The translations under genes were made by a program, and so were the position numbers. 58,380 nt of DNA, from the NCBI RefSeq assembly GCF_002993965.1, contig NZ_POST01000002.1, positions 259,886 through 318,265 of the forward strand. The letters are read 5' to 3'. Under the pieces are notes generated by a model that saw only the letters and a list, made by a program, of their open reading frames with translations, was not told the DNA's origin and made no database searches. The DNA is from Apilactobacillus timberlakei. Its GTDB lineage: Bacteria; Bacillota; Bacilli; Lactobacillales; Lactobacillaceae. Shown one piece after another: positions 36,895 through 44,812 of the stretch (position 1 is the stretch's first letter; each line of letters begins with the position of its first letter).

Positions 36895-37236
36895 TTATAA
36901 TTTATACCACTTATCTGACCATTTATGGATTTCATACATAATAGGTTCTAATTCTTTACCCCTTTTCGTTAATTCATACTGAATTAACGATGAATCCTTA
37001 AAAGTGTTTCTAGATACAATATTATCTTTTTCTAGTTCTCTAAGTCTTTCAACTAAAACACGATCACTACATTTATCAATAGTTTTAGCAATTGTCTTAA
37101 ATCTTTGAGGACCATTCACTAATAATGTTTCTATAATTAAGCCATTCCATTTTTTACCTAGAATGGAAAAAGTTTTTTCAAATTTTGGACATAGATTACA
37201 GTCAAGTTCTGACTGTAATTCTTTACTTGATTCCAA
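36895..37236 (-). CDS. HxlR-family winged-helix transcriptional regulator
   Basis: 113 aa. Winged helix with KKWNGLIIETLLVNGPQRF, the recognition region and the wing ending LIQYELTKRGKEL. A CNLC pair (C13, C16) precedes the DNA-binding domain; in some HxlR proteins such a cysteine senses aldehydes or oxidants, so a redox role is possible but not shown. It follows the HD hydrolase gene by 12 bases, and its target is unknown. Confidence 0.88.
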   Translation of the reverse strand: MESSKELQSELDCNLCPKFEKTFSILGKKWNGLIIETLLVNGPQRFKTIAKTIDKCSDRVLVERLRELEKDNIVSRNTFKDSSLIQYELTKRGKELEPIMYEIHKWSDKWYKL

Positions 37237-37248
37237 TATTATTACCCC

Positions 37249-37740
37249 TTACAAACTTTTAGTACTAAATATTTGCTTAATGTTCCTATATTTAGGTGCA
37301 AAATATTCTCTAACAGCATCGTAATCATCAACTAAAGAAACAATAACACTTTCAGCATACTTAGGTTTACTTAACGTAAGTCCCCACATATGCTTAATAA
37401 TAATATCTTTTTCCTTAGCATTTAAGTTAGTTATCTTTTCAGCATTACGTAAAGCAATTCTAGGATGCATATATGCATGTGAACCTAAATGAAATTTATC
37501 GGTTCTCCAATCATAATAAAATAAATCATGTAACAACCCGGCCCTAGCAGTTGACTTAGCATCTAAATTAAAGTTTTTTGCGATTTGATAACTTTCATAA
37601 GAAACATCAATACAATGCTTTAGTCTAGTAGATGAATGATGCTGAGTATAATTAGACAGCTCTTTTACCATTGATGAATTCAATAAGTCAGAAACATAAG
37701 ACATATAAACTTTATCGTTTTTCCATGATTTTGTATTCAT
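37249..37740 (-). CDS. HD-domain metal-dependent phosphohydrolase
   Basis: 163 aa. The HD motif is clear: HSSTRLKHCIDV supplies the first histidine, GLLHDLF the HD pair, and HMWGLT with SLVDDYDA a later ligand. Such proteins hydrolyse nucleotides or phosphate esters; the substrate cannot be told from sequence. It lies between the trmH-type gene (23 bases) and the HxlR gene, a common place for this protein in lactobacilli. Confidence 0.88.
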   Translation of the reverse strand: MNTKSWKNDKVYMSYVSDLLNSSMVKELSNYTQHHSSTRLKHCIDVSYESYQIAKNFNLDAKSTARAGLLHDLFYYDWRTDKFHLGSHAYMHPRIALRNAEKITNLNAKEKDIIIKHMWGLTLSKPKYAESVIVSLVDDYDAVREYFAPKYRNIKQIFSTKSL

Positions 37741-37763
37741 GCAAAGTATCTCCTTATTTAAAA

Positions 37764-38534
37764 TTATTTTTTTAAATGAAACATTAATATGCCAGATGCA
37801 ATAGCGACATTTAATGATTCTGCGTTTCCCTTAATAGGAATATATAAATTTTTATCTGTTATTTTAAGTAGATCATCTTGCATACCATTTCCTTCATTTC
37901 CCATGATTAATGCAAAATTCTCACTGGGAACAATTTCATTGTAAATAAAAGCGTCTTCGTTTAGTTCACTACCATAAACTTGATAGTTTTTATCTTTTAA
38001 TATATCTATCCAATATAGTAAATTACCTTCAATTATTTTTAAATGAAATTGACTTCCTTGCATAGATCTTAAAACTTTAGGATTAAATTGACTAGATGTA
38101 CCCTTACCAAAAATAACCCCGCTCATACCAGCAGCATCTGCCGTTCTAACCATTGTTCCAATATTACCTGGATCTTGTATATTGTCCAACAATAACCAGG
38201 ATCCATTAATATTATTTTCATTAATATCTTCTTTACTAGGAAGCCCTACAATCGCAAAAATTCCTTGTGGGGTGATAGTGGATCCTAAATACTTAGCTAC
38301 TTCATCATTAATTTCTATTAACTCACTATTATAGTATGATAGTTCATTTTGATGAAGAGTAAGTTGCTTTGCCGTTGTTAATATTACTTTTATATCTTGA
38401 TTAGCATTTAATGCTTCATTTACTAAATGCCAACTTTCAAGAAGATAAGCAGATTGTTTTTCTCTGCCCTTTTTATTACTTAATTTTTTCCAAGCTTTTA
38501 TTCTGTCATTTTTAACAGAAATTATTTTTTCCAT
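37764..38534 (-). CDS. TrmH/SpoU-family RNA 2'-O-methyltransferase
   Basis: 256 aa from the ATG of MEKIISVKND; an in-frame ATG 13 codons earlier has no ribosome site. An N-terminal substrate-binding domain is followed by the knotted SPOUT fold with LLDNIQDPGNIGTMVRTADAAG, IMGNEGNGM and PIKGNAESLNVAIA. Probably methylates rRNA (B. subtilis YsgA type); the nucleotide is not known. Divergent from acyP. Confidence 0.92.
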   Translation of the reverse strand: MEKIISVKNDRIKAWKKLSNKKGREKQSAYLLESWHLVNEALNANQDIKVILTTAKQLTLHQNELSYYNSELIEINDEVAKYLGSTITPQGIFAIVGLPSKEDINENNINGSWLLLDNIQDPGNIGTMVRTADAAGMSGVIFGKGTSSQFNPKVLRSMQGSQFHLKIIEGNLLYWIDILKDKNYQVYGSELNEDAFIYNEIVPSENFALIMGNEGNGMQDDLLKITDKNLYIPIKGNAESLNVAIASGILMFHLKK

Positions 38535-38634
38535 AGTAAGGATTAACCCCTTTTGATATAGTAACTTATTCATATTATTTTATCACAATACTATAATAAT
38601 ATATAAATGATTGCAAAAAGTGAGGTAATAATTT

Positions 38635-38904
38635 ATGAAACAAACAATTAAATTTATAATAAATGGAAACGTTCAAGGTGTTAGTTTTAGATGGTCAATA
38701 AAAACTTGGGCAGATAAAATTAACATCAAAGGCTATGTACAAAACCTTTCAGATGGATCAGTAAAAATTGTGGCTAATATTAAAAATGTAAACAATTTTA
38801 TAAATGGTATAAAATCATTAAATAATCCCTTTATTAAAATAAGAAATATAGATTACACTTTATTGAATTATAAAGAATATAAAACTTTTTCAATTAAAAT
38901 TTAA
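38635..38904 (+). CDS. acyP: Acylphosphatase
   Basis: 89 aa enzyme that hydrolyses acyl phosphates. The phosphate loop GNVQGVSFRW keeps the catalytic arginine, with Ser where Gly is usual. The catalytic asparagine is in QNLSDGSV. A GAGGTAATA site precedes the ATG. It lies 60 bases before yidC on the same strand, a frequent lactobacillar pair. Confidence 0.94.
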   Translation: MKQTIKFIINGNVQGVSFRWSIKTWADKINIKGYVQNLSDGSVKIVANIKNVNNFINGIKSLNNPFIKIRNIDYTLLNYKEYKTFSIKI

Positions 38905-38964
38905 TTTAGTAACACATTTCTGGTATTATTAGTAAGTGAAAAAAGTTAGGAAAGGTTTTTATAA

Positions 38965-39900
38965 ATGAAGAATTTAAAGAAATATAGTGTTCTTTCATTT
39001 GTTGGTCTTGCAGCATTAACATTAACTGGCTGTGTTAGACAAGATGGGTCTGGTAAACCATATGGACTAACATATGAGTATTTAGCATTACCTGCTCAAC
39101 ACATTTTGGATTTTATGGCAAAATTTGTTGGTGGATATGGATGGGCAATTATTCTTTTAACAATAATTGTTAGAATGGTTTTATTACCTGCTATGATCAG
39201 TCAGATGAAAAAGTCTACTATGATGCAAGAGAAAATGAGTTTTGTTAGACCACAAATGAAAAAGATCCAAGAACGTCAAAGAAATGCCAAGACTAAAGAA
39301 GAACAGATGCAAATTCAACAAGAAATGATGCAACTGTATAGAAATAATAATATTAGTATGACTGGTGGAATTGGATGCTTACCATTAATAATTCAAATGC
39401 CAATTTATATTGCATTATATAATGGTATTCGTTTTTCCCCAGAAGTATCACATACAATGTTTTTAGGTATTAAATTAGGAGATAAAAGTTTAATCTTAGT
39501 TGCCCTTTCATTTGTTGCTTATATTATTCAAGGATATCTAATGACATTAGGTTTACCTGAAGATCAAAAGAAACAAATGAAAATGATGTCATATATAACT
39601 CCTGTTATGATTGCATTAATTACTTTTAGTGCTCCTGCAGGACTAGGATTTTACTTCTTTGTAAGTGGTATATTTGCATGTATTCAAACGCTAATCATTA
39701 ACTTATATCGTCCAAAAATAAAAAAAGAAGTGGCTGCACAAGCTAAAGAACAGGCCAATCAAGAAGAACAAGAAATTCACGATATTACAGAAGAAGATTC
39801 AACATCTGTAAAGGATGATTCTCAAGAAAGGGCTATTGAAAGCAAAAAAGATACTGACTTGAGAAAGCGAAATTCTGGAAAACAAAATAATAAACATTAA
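38965..39900 (+). CDS. yidC: Membrane protein insertase YidC/OxaA
   Basis: 311 aa. Lipoprotein signal with lipobox LTGC (Cys23), then five membrane helices. The first, WAIILLTIIVRMVLLP, carries the conserved substrate-groove arginine, and the coiled-coil loop lies at about 85-130. The C-terminal tail is charged (about 255-311) and suited to ribosome binding. It inserts proteins alone or with SecYEG. Ends in a bidirectional terminator. Confidence 0.96.
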   Translation: MKNLKKYSVLSFVGLAALTLTGCVRQDGSGKPYGLTYEYLALPAQHILDFMAKFVGGYGWAIILLTIIVRMVLLPAMISQMKKSTMMQEKMSFVRPQMKKIQERQRNAKTKEEQMQIQQEMMQLYRNNNISMTGGIGCLPLIIQMPIYIALYNGIRFSPEVSHTMFLGIKLGDKSLILVALSFVAYIIQGYLMTLGLPEDQKKQMKMMSYITPVMIALITFSAPAGLGFYFFVSGIFACIQTLIINLYRPKIKKEVAAQAKEQANQEEQEIHDITEEDSTSVKDDSQERAIESKKDTDLRKRNSGKQNNKH

Positions 39901-39908
39901 TTATAAAA

Positions 39909-39946
39909 TAAAAGGACTATTACTAATATTAGTAATAGTCCTTTTA
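39909..39946. terminator. Bidirectional terminator between yidC and the sensor kinase
   Basis: A fully self-complementary 28-base palindrome (GGACTATTACTAAT and its complement, 39914-39941) with A and T flanks, serving both converging genes. Confidence 0.9.
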
Positions 39947-39953
39947 TTTTAAA

Positions 39954-41495
39954 TTATTCTTCTTTATAATCTAATTTTTTAATATGTTCAATTTTTTCTT
40001 TACTCAACAAAGGAAATGAAATTGTAAATACTGAACCGTATCCAGCAGAACTTTCTACAGAAATTTTTCCATGATAAGCTTCTACCAATCTTTTAGCGAT
40101 AGATAAGCCTAAACCATTGCCACCTTGATTACGGCTTCTGGCCTTGTCAACACGATAAAAGCGATTAAAAATTTTATTAACACTATCTTGACTAATCCCC
40201 TCACCAAAATCTTGAACAGCAATATCAACATAACGGTATTTTCTAGACAATGAAATGTGGACTTCTTTACGATCTTTTGAATATTTAACTGCATTATCCA
40301 ATAAAATAATAAGAATTTGTTCTAAATGGTTACGATAAATTTGAATAATAGTTTCCTTATCAATATCATCATCTAAGTTAAAAGTATAATCTGGATGAAT
40401 CATTTTAAAATCATTAAATTCTTGATGAACAATATCCTGAACATCAGTTAATTTGTTATTATAATTGATTTCGACTTGTTCAGCTCTTGATAGATCAAGC
40501 ATTTCTTGAACCAAACTTTTCATACGATTAATTTCGTCAATTGAAGATTGAATAGATTCATCTAAAATTTCAGGATCATCTTTACCCCATCTAGATAACA
40601 TTTTTAAATGCCCTTGAATAACGGCAACTGGAGTTCTCAATTCATGAGAAACATCTTCAACAAATTGTTGTTGTTGATCGATATAACGTTGCATAGTATC
40701 AAGCATATCATTAAAAATATTTCCCAGATCAGTTAACTCATCATTTTGATTAAGCTTAGGCACCCTAACATTTGTCTCTGGTGAATCGTTTACACTACTT
40801 ATCGTATCAGAAATCATTTTAATCGGCCTTAACATATATGCAGCTAACACATATGATAATAATGAAGCAAAAAACACACCTAATAACAATATTACGATTA
40901 ATATTATCATTAATTTTTTAGTATAAATGTGATAATCAACTAAATTATTGATAACCCTTAAGTAACCTATCTTATTACCAGTCTTTTTAGAATAGATTGG
41001 CGCTTCTTCAATTAATGAATAATTGTTATTATAAATACTATTTTTATCAATTCTACTATTTATATGACCAATCTTCATAAATTTCTTTTCGGTTTGTTTA
41101 GAAAAAAAGATAGGATTAGCATCTTTATCAAAAACATTAACTATTATGTCATCTCTGGAAATACTACTAAATAAAGAATTTGAATGAACTCCATCTTCGT
41201 TCTTAGATTTATTAATATTTTCATTACGAGGACTAAGTATGCTTATAACTTCTTTTTCTGAAAGGTTATAATTAAATCCTGTCAGTTTTCCAGATAAAGC
41301 ACTTAAAGTTTCACTAGTATGCACTGATTCTTGATTTAATAAAACATCAGAAAATCTATTATAGATTAAGAAAGAAAAAATAGATAAAATTAAGAAAATT
41401 ATGATGGCAGAACCAATAGACCATTTCCATTTAAGAGATATCCATTTATTTTTGCCATTCACATTATCAACTTTATCGTCTTTTTTTACAATCAT
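39954..41495 (-). CDS. arlS: Sensor histidine kinase, ArlS-like
   Basis: 513 aa. Two membrane helices (about 28-50 and 195-220) flank an extracytoplasmic sensor domain, then HAMP, the H box VSHELRTPVAVIQGHL with the phosphorylated histidine, the N box ILLDNAVKYS, DFGEGIS and GGNGLGLSIAKR. The 4-base overlap with the regulator gene couples them. Architecture and pairing fit ArlRS/CsrRS of Firmicutes; the signal is unknown. Confidence 0.9.
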   Translation of the reverse strand: MIVKKDDKVDNVNGKNKWISLKWKWSIGSAIIIFLILSIFSFLIYNRFSDVLLNQESVHTSETLSALSGKLTGFNYNLSEKEVISILSPRNENINKSKNEDGVHSNSLFSSISRDDIIVNVFDKDANPIFFSKQTEKKFMKIGHINSRIDKNSIYNNNYSLIEEAPIYSKKTGNKIGYLRVINNLVDYHIYTKKLMIILIVILLLGVFFASLLSYVLAAYMLRPIKMISDTISSVNDSPETNVRVPKLNQNDELTDLGNIFNDMLDTMQRYIDQQQQFVEDVSHELRTPVAVIQGHLKMLSRWGKDDPEILDESIQSSIDEINRMKSLVQEMLDLSRAEQVEINYNNKLTDVQDIVHQEFNDFKMIHPDYTFNLDDDIDKETIIQIYRNHLEQILIILLDNAVKYSKDRKEVHISLSRKYRYVDIAVQDFGEGISQDSVNKIFNRFYRVDKARSRNQGGNGLGLSIAKRLVEAYHGKISVESSAGYGSVFTISFPLLSKEKIEHIKKLDYKEE

Positions 41496-42178
41496 GATCT
41501 CATCACATACCCAGTACCTCTAACAGTTTGAATATAACTTTTTTGATCACTACGATCAATTTTATTTCTTAAGTATCTAACATATACATCAACTACATTG
41601 GTTTCAGCGTTAGAATCATATCCCCATACTTGATTAAGTAATACATCTCTAGCTAACACCACGTTCACATTTTCCATTAATGTTAATAAAAGTTCATATT
41701 CACGTTTAGTCAAATCTATGATGTCTTCGCCACGTTTTACAATTCGACTTTCTTTTTCAACCGTAATATCTTTAAAATGAACGACTTTTTGATTTTCAGT
41801 TTTTTCATCGCCTTCAATATTAATACGACGCAATAAAGCACGAACACGAGCTAATAATTCTTCAATAGCAAATGGCTTTACGATATAATCATCAGCACCA
41901 TGATCAAATCCAGAAACTCTATCAATAACTGAATCTCTAGCAGTCATAATAATAATCGGAGTATTCTTCTTTTCTCTCAATCTTCTGGCTACTTCCATAC
42001 CATTTAGTTTAGGTAACATTAAATCAAGTAATATAATGTCAAAGTCTTCATTAATGGCATCATCTAATCCGTCTCTACCATTAACTGCTACCTTGGTTTC
42101 ATAACCTTCATGTTTAAGTTCTAGTTCAACAAATCTAGATAAACTTTTTTCGTCTTCTACTATTAAGATTCGACTCAT
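41492..42178 (-). CDS. arlR: OmpR/PhoB-type response regulator, ArlR-like
   Basis: 228 aa. Receiver domain with the phosphorylation site LLDLMLPKLNG, ITARD-like MTARDSV and K of VKPFAIEE; a C-terminal winged helix with LTKREYELL and RYLRNKID. It acts on DNA after phosphorylation by the overlapping kinase. In relatives ArlR controls surface and division genes; targets here are not visible. Confidence 0.92.
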   Translation of the reverse strand: MSRILIVEDEKSLSRFVELELKHEGYETKVAVNGRDGLDDAINEDFDIILLDLMLPKLNGMEVARRLREKKNTPIIIMTARDSVIDRVSGFDHGADDYIVKPFAIEELLARVRALLRRINIEGDEKTENQKVVHFKDITVEKESRIVKRGEDIIDLTKREYELLLTLMENVNVVLARDVLLNQVWGYDSNAETNVVDVYVRYLRNKIDRSDQKSYIQTVRGTGYVMRS

Positions 42179-42234
42179 ACGAGTACACCCCTAAATACTT
42201 TTTAAAATTGTAATATACTAATACATTCTATCAC

Positions 42235-42281
42235 AATAAAATGTTCAATAATAGCTGCATAACAACTATGAACATTTTATT
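42235..42281. repeat. Inverted repeat in the arlR-adh intergenic region
   Basis: Arms AATAAAATGTTCA (42235-42247) and TGAACATTTTATT (42269-42281), 13 bases, perfect, 21-base loop. It lies in the 239-base gap upstream of both divergent genes. It could be an operator, an RNA hairpin or a terminator relic; the sequence does not decide. The rest of the gap holds the adh promoter and, on the left, the arlR start region. Confidence 0.75.
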
Positions 42282-42351
42282 TTATAAAATTTTAATTTAT
42301 ATATATGAATATTATAATCTGTAAGGTTTATTATTTAATTAATAAATGTTA

Positions 42352-42380
42352 TTGATTATAGTTGTAAATTTATTTATAAT
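42352..42380 (+). promoter_or_regulatory. Promoter of the alcohol dehydrogenase gene
   Basis: TTGATT (42352-42357), 17-base spacer, consensus TATAAT (42375-42380), 38 bases before the ATG, followed by AGAGGT as ribosome site. Confidence 0.8.
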
Positions 42381-42417
42381 TCTTAATGTTTAAAATTAAT
42401 GAATAGAGGTACTTTTT

Positions 42418-43434
42418 ATGAAAGCTGCTGTAGTTAGAAACAATTCAGATGGATATGTAGATATTAAGGATGTAAACTTAAGACCAATCAAAAATGGTGA
42501 AGCTTTAGTTGATGTTGAATACTGTGGACTTTGTCATACAGATTTACATGTTGCTTCTGGAGATTTTGGTGAACAACCCGGTAGAATTATTGGTCATGAA
42601 GGTGTTGGTAGAGTATCACAAGTTGCCGATGACGTAACTAATTTAAAAATTGGTGATCGTGTATCAATTGCTTGGTTCTTTAAAGGATGCGGACACTGTG
42701 AATATTGTTTAACTGGACGTGAAACTTTATGTCGTAATGTTGAAAATGCTGGTTTTACTGTTGATGGTGCAATGGCAGAACAAGTGATTGTTGATGCTGA
42801 TTATGCTGTTAAAGTGCCAGAAGATTTAGATCCAGTTGAAGCAACATCATTAACTTGTGCTGGTGTTACAACATATAAAGCTCTTAAAGTTGGTAATTTA
42901 AGACCAGGTCAATGGAGTGAAGTTGTTGGTGCTGGAGGCTTAGGTAATTTAGCAATTCAATTTGCTCATAATGTGTTTAATGCACATGTAGTTGCTGTTG
43001 ATGGAAATGAAAAGAAATTACAAGCAGCAAAAGAAAATGGTGCTGAATTATTAATTAATCGTCATGATTCAGACGTATCAAAAACTATTCAAGAAAAAGT
43101 TGGTGGAGTTCATAGCTCAGTTGTTACTGCAGTTAACAAAGATGCATTTACCACTGCTATCAACGCTCTAAGACCTGATGGTAAATTAGTTGCAGTTGCA
43201 TTGCCTAAAGGAGATATGGCCTTAAATATTGATAAAACTGTTCTTGATGGAATTCAAGTTGCTGGTTCACTTGTCGGAACTAGACAAGATTTAACGGAAA
43301 CTTTCCAATTTGGTAGTGAAGGAAAAGTAAAACCAATTGTTCAAACATGTAAATTAGAAGATATTAATCAAGTTATTGATGATATGAAGAATAATAAAAT
43401 TGTTGGTAGAATGGTTGTAGATTTCACTAAATAA
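42418..43434 (+). CDS. adhP: Zinc-dependent alcohol dehydrogenase, AdhP type
   Basis: 338 aa medium-chain dehydrogenase, reducing acetaldehyde or similar with NADH. Catalytic zinc ligands in CGLCHTDLH and GHEGVGRV; structural zinc cysteines in [19 protein letters not shown] motif [15 protein letters not shown]. Monocistronic: own promoter and terminator. More GC-rich and codon-regular than its neighbours, as often seen for highly expressed genes. Confidence 0.93.
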   Translation: MKAAVVRNNSDGYVDIKDVNLRPIKNGEALVDVEYCGLCHTDLHVASGDFGEQPGRIIGHEGVGRVSQVADDVTNLKIGDRVSIAWFFKGCGHCEYCLTGRETLCRNVENAGFTVDGAMAEQVIVDADYAVKVPEDLDPVEATSLTCAGVTTYKALKVGNLRPGQWSEVVGAGGLGNLAIQFAHNVFNAHVVAVDGNEKKLQAAKENGAELLINRHDSDVSKTIQEKVGGVHSSVVTAVNKDAFTTAINALRPDGKLVAVALPKGDMALNIDKTVLDGIQVAGSLVGTRQDLTETFQFGSEGKVKPIVQTCKLEDINQVIDDMKNNKIVGRMVVDFTK

Positions 43435-43468
43435 TTAAAAACACTCCTTTTCAAATTAAGGAAATGAA

Positions 43469-43520
43469 CCGCCTACAAAAGTTAGTTTTAAATGCCCAAC
43501 TTTTGTAAGGCGGTTTTTTT
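43469..43520 (+). terminator. Terminator after adhP, built on an IS-end-like repeat
   Basis: CCGCC-ACAAAAGTT pairs with AACTTTTGT-GGCGG (one bulge), followed by seven T. The left arm contains the 12-base element TACAAAAGTTAG that recurs inverted at 43833-43844, beyond the transposase remnant. Confidence 0.85.
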
Positions 43521-43550
43521 CTATGACAAAATACTCAACTTAAATTGAAA

Positions 43551-43706
43551 AATTATACTAATGGTTGTATCTCTGCAGTTATTAATGAAGGAACCAAAGA
43601 AATTTTATCAATACAGGTTAGTTCTTCTCCTAATCAACAATTAATTTATAAGGCCTTAAAAGAGAATATCTTAATAACTTTGAAATTAAAAATATCAAAA
43701 TGTTAA
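43551..43706 (+). pseudogene. IS3-family transposase fragment (integrase core, middle part)
   Basis: Frame 43551 onward reads about 50 codons with GCISAVINEGTKEILS and VSSSPNQQLIYKAL, like the stretch around the second DDE aspartate in IS150-type OrfB. It then shifts out of frame and stops at 43704-43706. No start codon or ribosome site. Confidence 0.7.
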
Positions 43707-43822
43707 CGAAGTTAACTAAAGATTATTTAAAATTTTTTAACAATCAAAGAATTTCATTAAAAACAAAAGGAATGACTCCGATTGAATATCGAAATCATTC
43801 CATAAAGAATCATTTAATTTAA
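43700..43822 (+). pseudogene. IS3-family transposase fragment (C terminus)
   Basis: About 40 codons reading FFNNQRISLKTKGMTPIEYR then a stop. The NNQR..LK...P..YR pattern is the well-known end of IS3/IS150 OrfB. It is in a different frame from the preceding fragment, with material missing between them. Confidence 0.78.
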
Positions 43823-43881
43823 TATAAATATCTAACTTTTGTAAGTCACACCAGAAAAGGACTCTTTTTATTTTAGAAAAT

Positions 43882-43920
43882 AAAAAAAGATATCAGATTC
43901 CATGGTGATCTGATATCTTT
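43882..43920 (-). terminator. Terminator after rpmF
   Basis: Perfect 13-base arms (AAAGATATCAGAT / ATCTGATATCTTT) with an 8-base loop, and a T run on the minus strand after the rpmF stop. Confidence 0.9.
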
Positions 43921-43928
43921 AAAAAATA

Positions 43929-44108
43929 TTAGTCGTTAGTTTTAACAACTTGTTTTCCATCATAGTATCCACAACTAGGACAAACCATATGAGGTTTACG
44001 TAATTCACCACAGTTTGGACAAGCACTCAAACCTGGGTTAGCCAACTTAATGTGGCCACGACGCATACCCTTTTTAGCTTTTGAAGTTTTTCTCTTTGGT
44101 ACAGCCAA
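43929..44108 (-). CDS. rpmF: Ribosomal protein bL32
   Basis: 59 aa: [18 protein letters not shown], then zinc ribbon CPNCG and CPSCGYYDG. The start is a TTG (44106-44108), 6 bases after AGGGGGGTC; no ATG is available upstream. It follows yceD by 65 bases, the standard yceD-rpmF pair. Confidence 0.96.
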   Translation of the reverse strand: MAVPKRKTSKAKKGMRRGHIKLANPGLSACPNCGELRKPHMVCPSCGYYDGKQVVKTND

Positions 44109-44173
44109 TGCAAAGACCCCCCTTACTCTTTAAAATAAAATATCCACTAGTGAAAAATTTTAAGTCTTACCAA

Positions 44174-44728
44174 TTAATTATCACTATCGTTAAATAGATT
44201 TTTTAGCTTAGCAAGACGTGGATCTACTTTTTTATTATCTGTCTTTTGATTGTCATATTCTTCTTCAGAAATAACTTCCCAATCATTACCCTTAGGCATT
44301 TCACTACCATTCTTTTCATCAGGCGACAGAATATGCATTGGAATTTGTAAGATAACGTTGTCTGCAACTGATTTATCAAAATCAATAACACCATCATCAT
44401 CTAATAAAAATGCAGCTTCATCTTCTTCTTCATATTTCCTCAGTTGAGCTCTTGTATCCACATAAACTTCATCTATTTTAAAGTTTAAAGGAAGCTCAAC
44501 TGGGTTCAAAGATCTTGATGAAGGCACTACGATATTACCACGAACATGAGCATTAACAATGGCATTACCATTGTCATAGAATACATAAGCATCCACACTA
44601 AATTTATCATTAGCAGAAATGACATATTTACTATATCTTTCCATAATATCTTGAGATAAATCCATCTTTTCACTAACATAAAGTGGTTTATTCTTGTAAT
44701 CTGATAATTCTCTTAATACCCATTTCAT
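44174..44728 (-). CDS. yceD: YceD family protein (DUF177)
   Basis: 184 aa acidic protein. DUF177 features: N-terminal half with beta strands (DAYVFYDNGNAIVNAHVRG) and the conserved C-terminal part VADNVILQIPMHILSPDEKNG followed by DPRLAKLKNLF. Linked to 23S rRNA metabolism and always beside rpmF; its molecular role is unsettled. It has a strong promoter and an AGGAGGT site. Confidence 0.92.
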   Translation of the reverse strand: MKWVLRELSDYKNKPLYVSEKMDLSQDIMERYSKYVISANDKFSVDAYVFYDNGNAIVNAHVRGNIVVPSSRSLNPVELPLNFKIDEVYVDTRAQLRKYEEEDEAAFLLDDDGVIDFDKSVADNVILQIPMHILSPDEKNGSEMPKGNDWEVISEEEYDNQKTDNKKVDPRLAKLKNLFNDSDN

Positions 44729-44756
44729 AGGTTTACCTCCTAATGCAACGACGTTA

Positions 44757-44786
44757 ATTATACATAGTAATAAGATAGTTTGTCAA
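44757..44786 (-). promoter_or_regulatory. Promoter of yceD-rpmF
   Basis: Minus strand TTGACA (44781-44786), 18-base spacer, TATAAT (44757-44762). Both hexamers are consensus. Confidence 0.88.
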
Positions 44787-44812
44787 GGTGTTTTCCTTGA
44801 TACCTAAAATTA

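Larger units (their letters stand above)
43475..43850 (+). mobile_element. IS3-family (IS150-like) insertion sequence remnant
   Basis: A decayed element between adhP and rpmF. Two transposase OrfB fragments survive (listed separately). They are flanked by an inverted pair TACAAAAGTTAG (43475-43486) and CTAACTTTTGTA (43833-43844), probably the old terminal repeats. Most of OrfB and all of OrfA are gone, so it cannot move. Outer limits are approximate. Confidence 0.72.

Noticed and set aside
40109-40294. Minus-strand frame overlapping the sensor kinase in another phase
   Set aside because: Embedded in the conserved ATPase part of the kinase gene; no ribosome site and no recognisable domain.
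43551-43822. A functional transposase gene
   Set aside because: The two OrfB pieces are in different frames, lack a start, and are far shorter than a full IS3-family OrfB.
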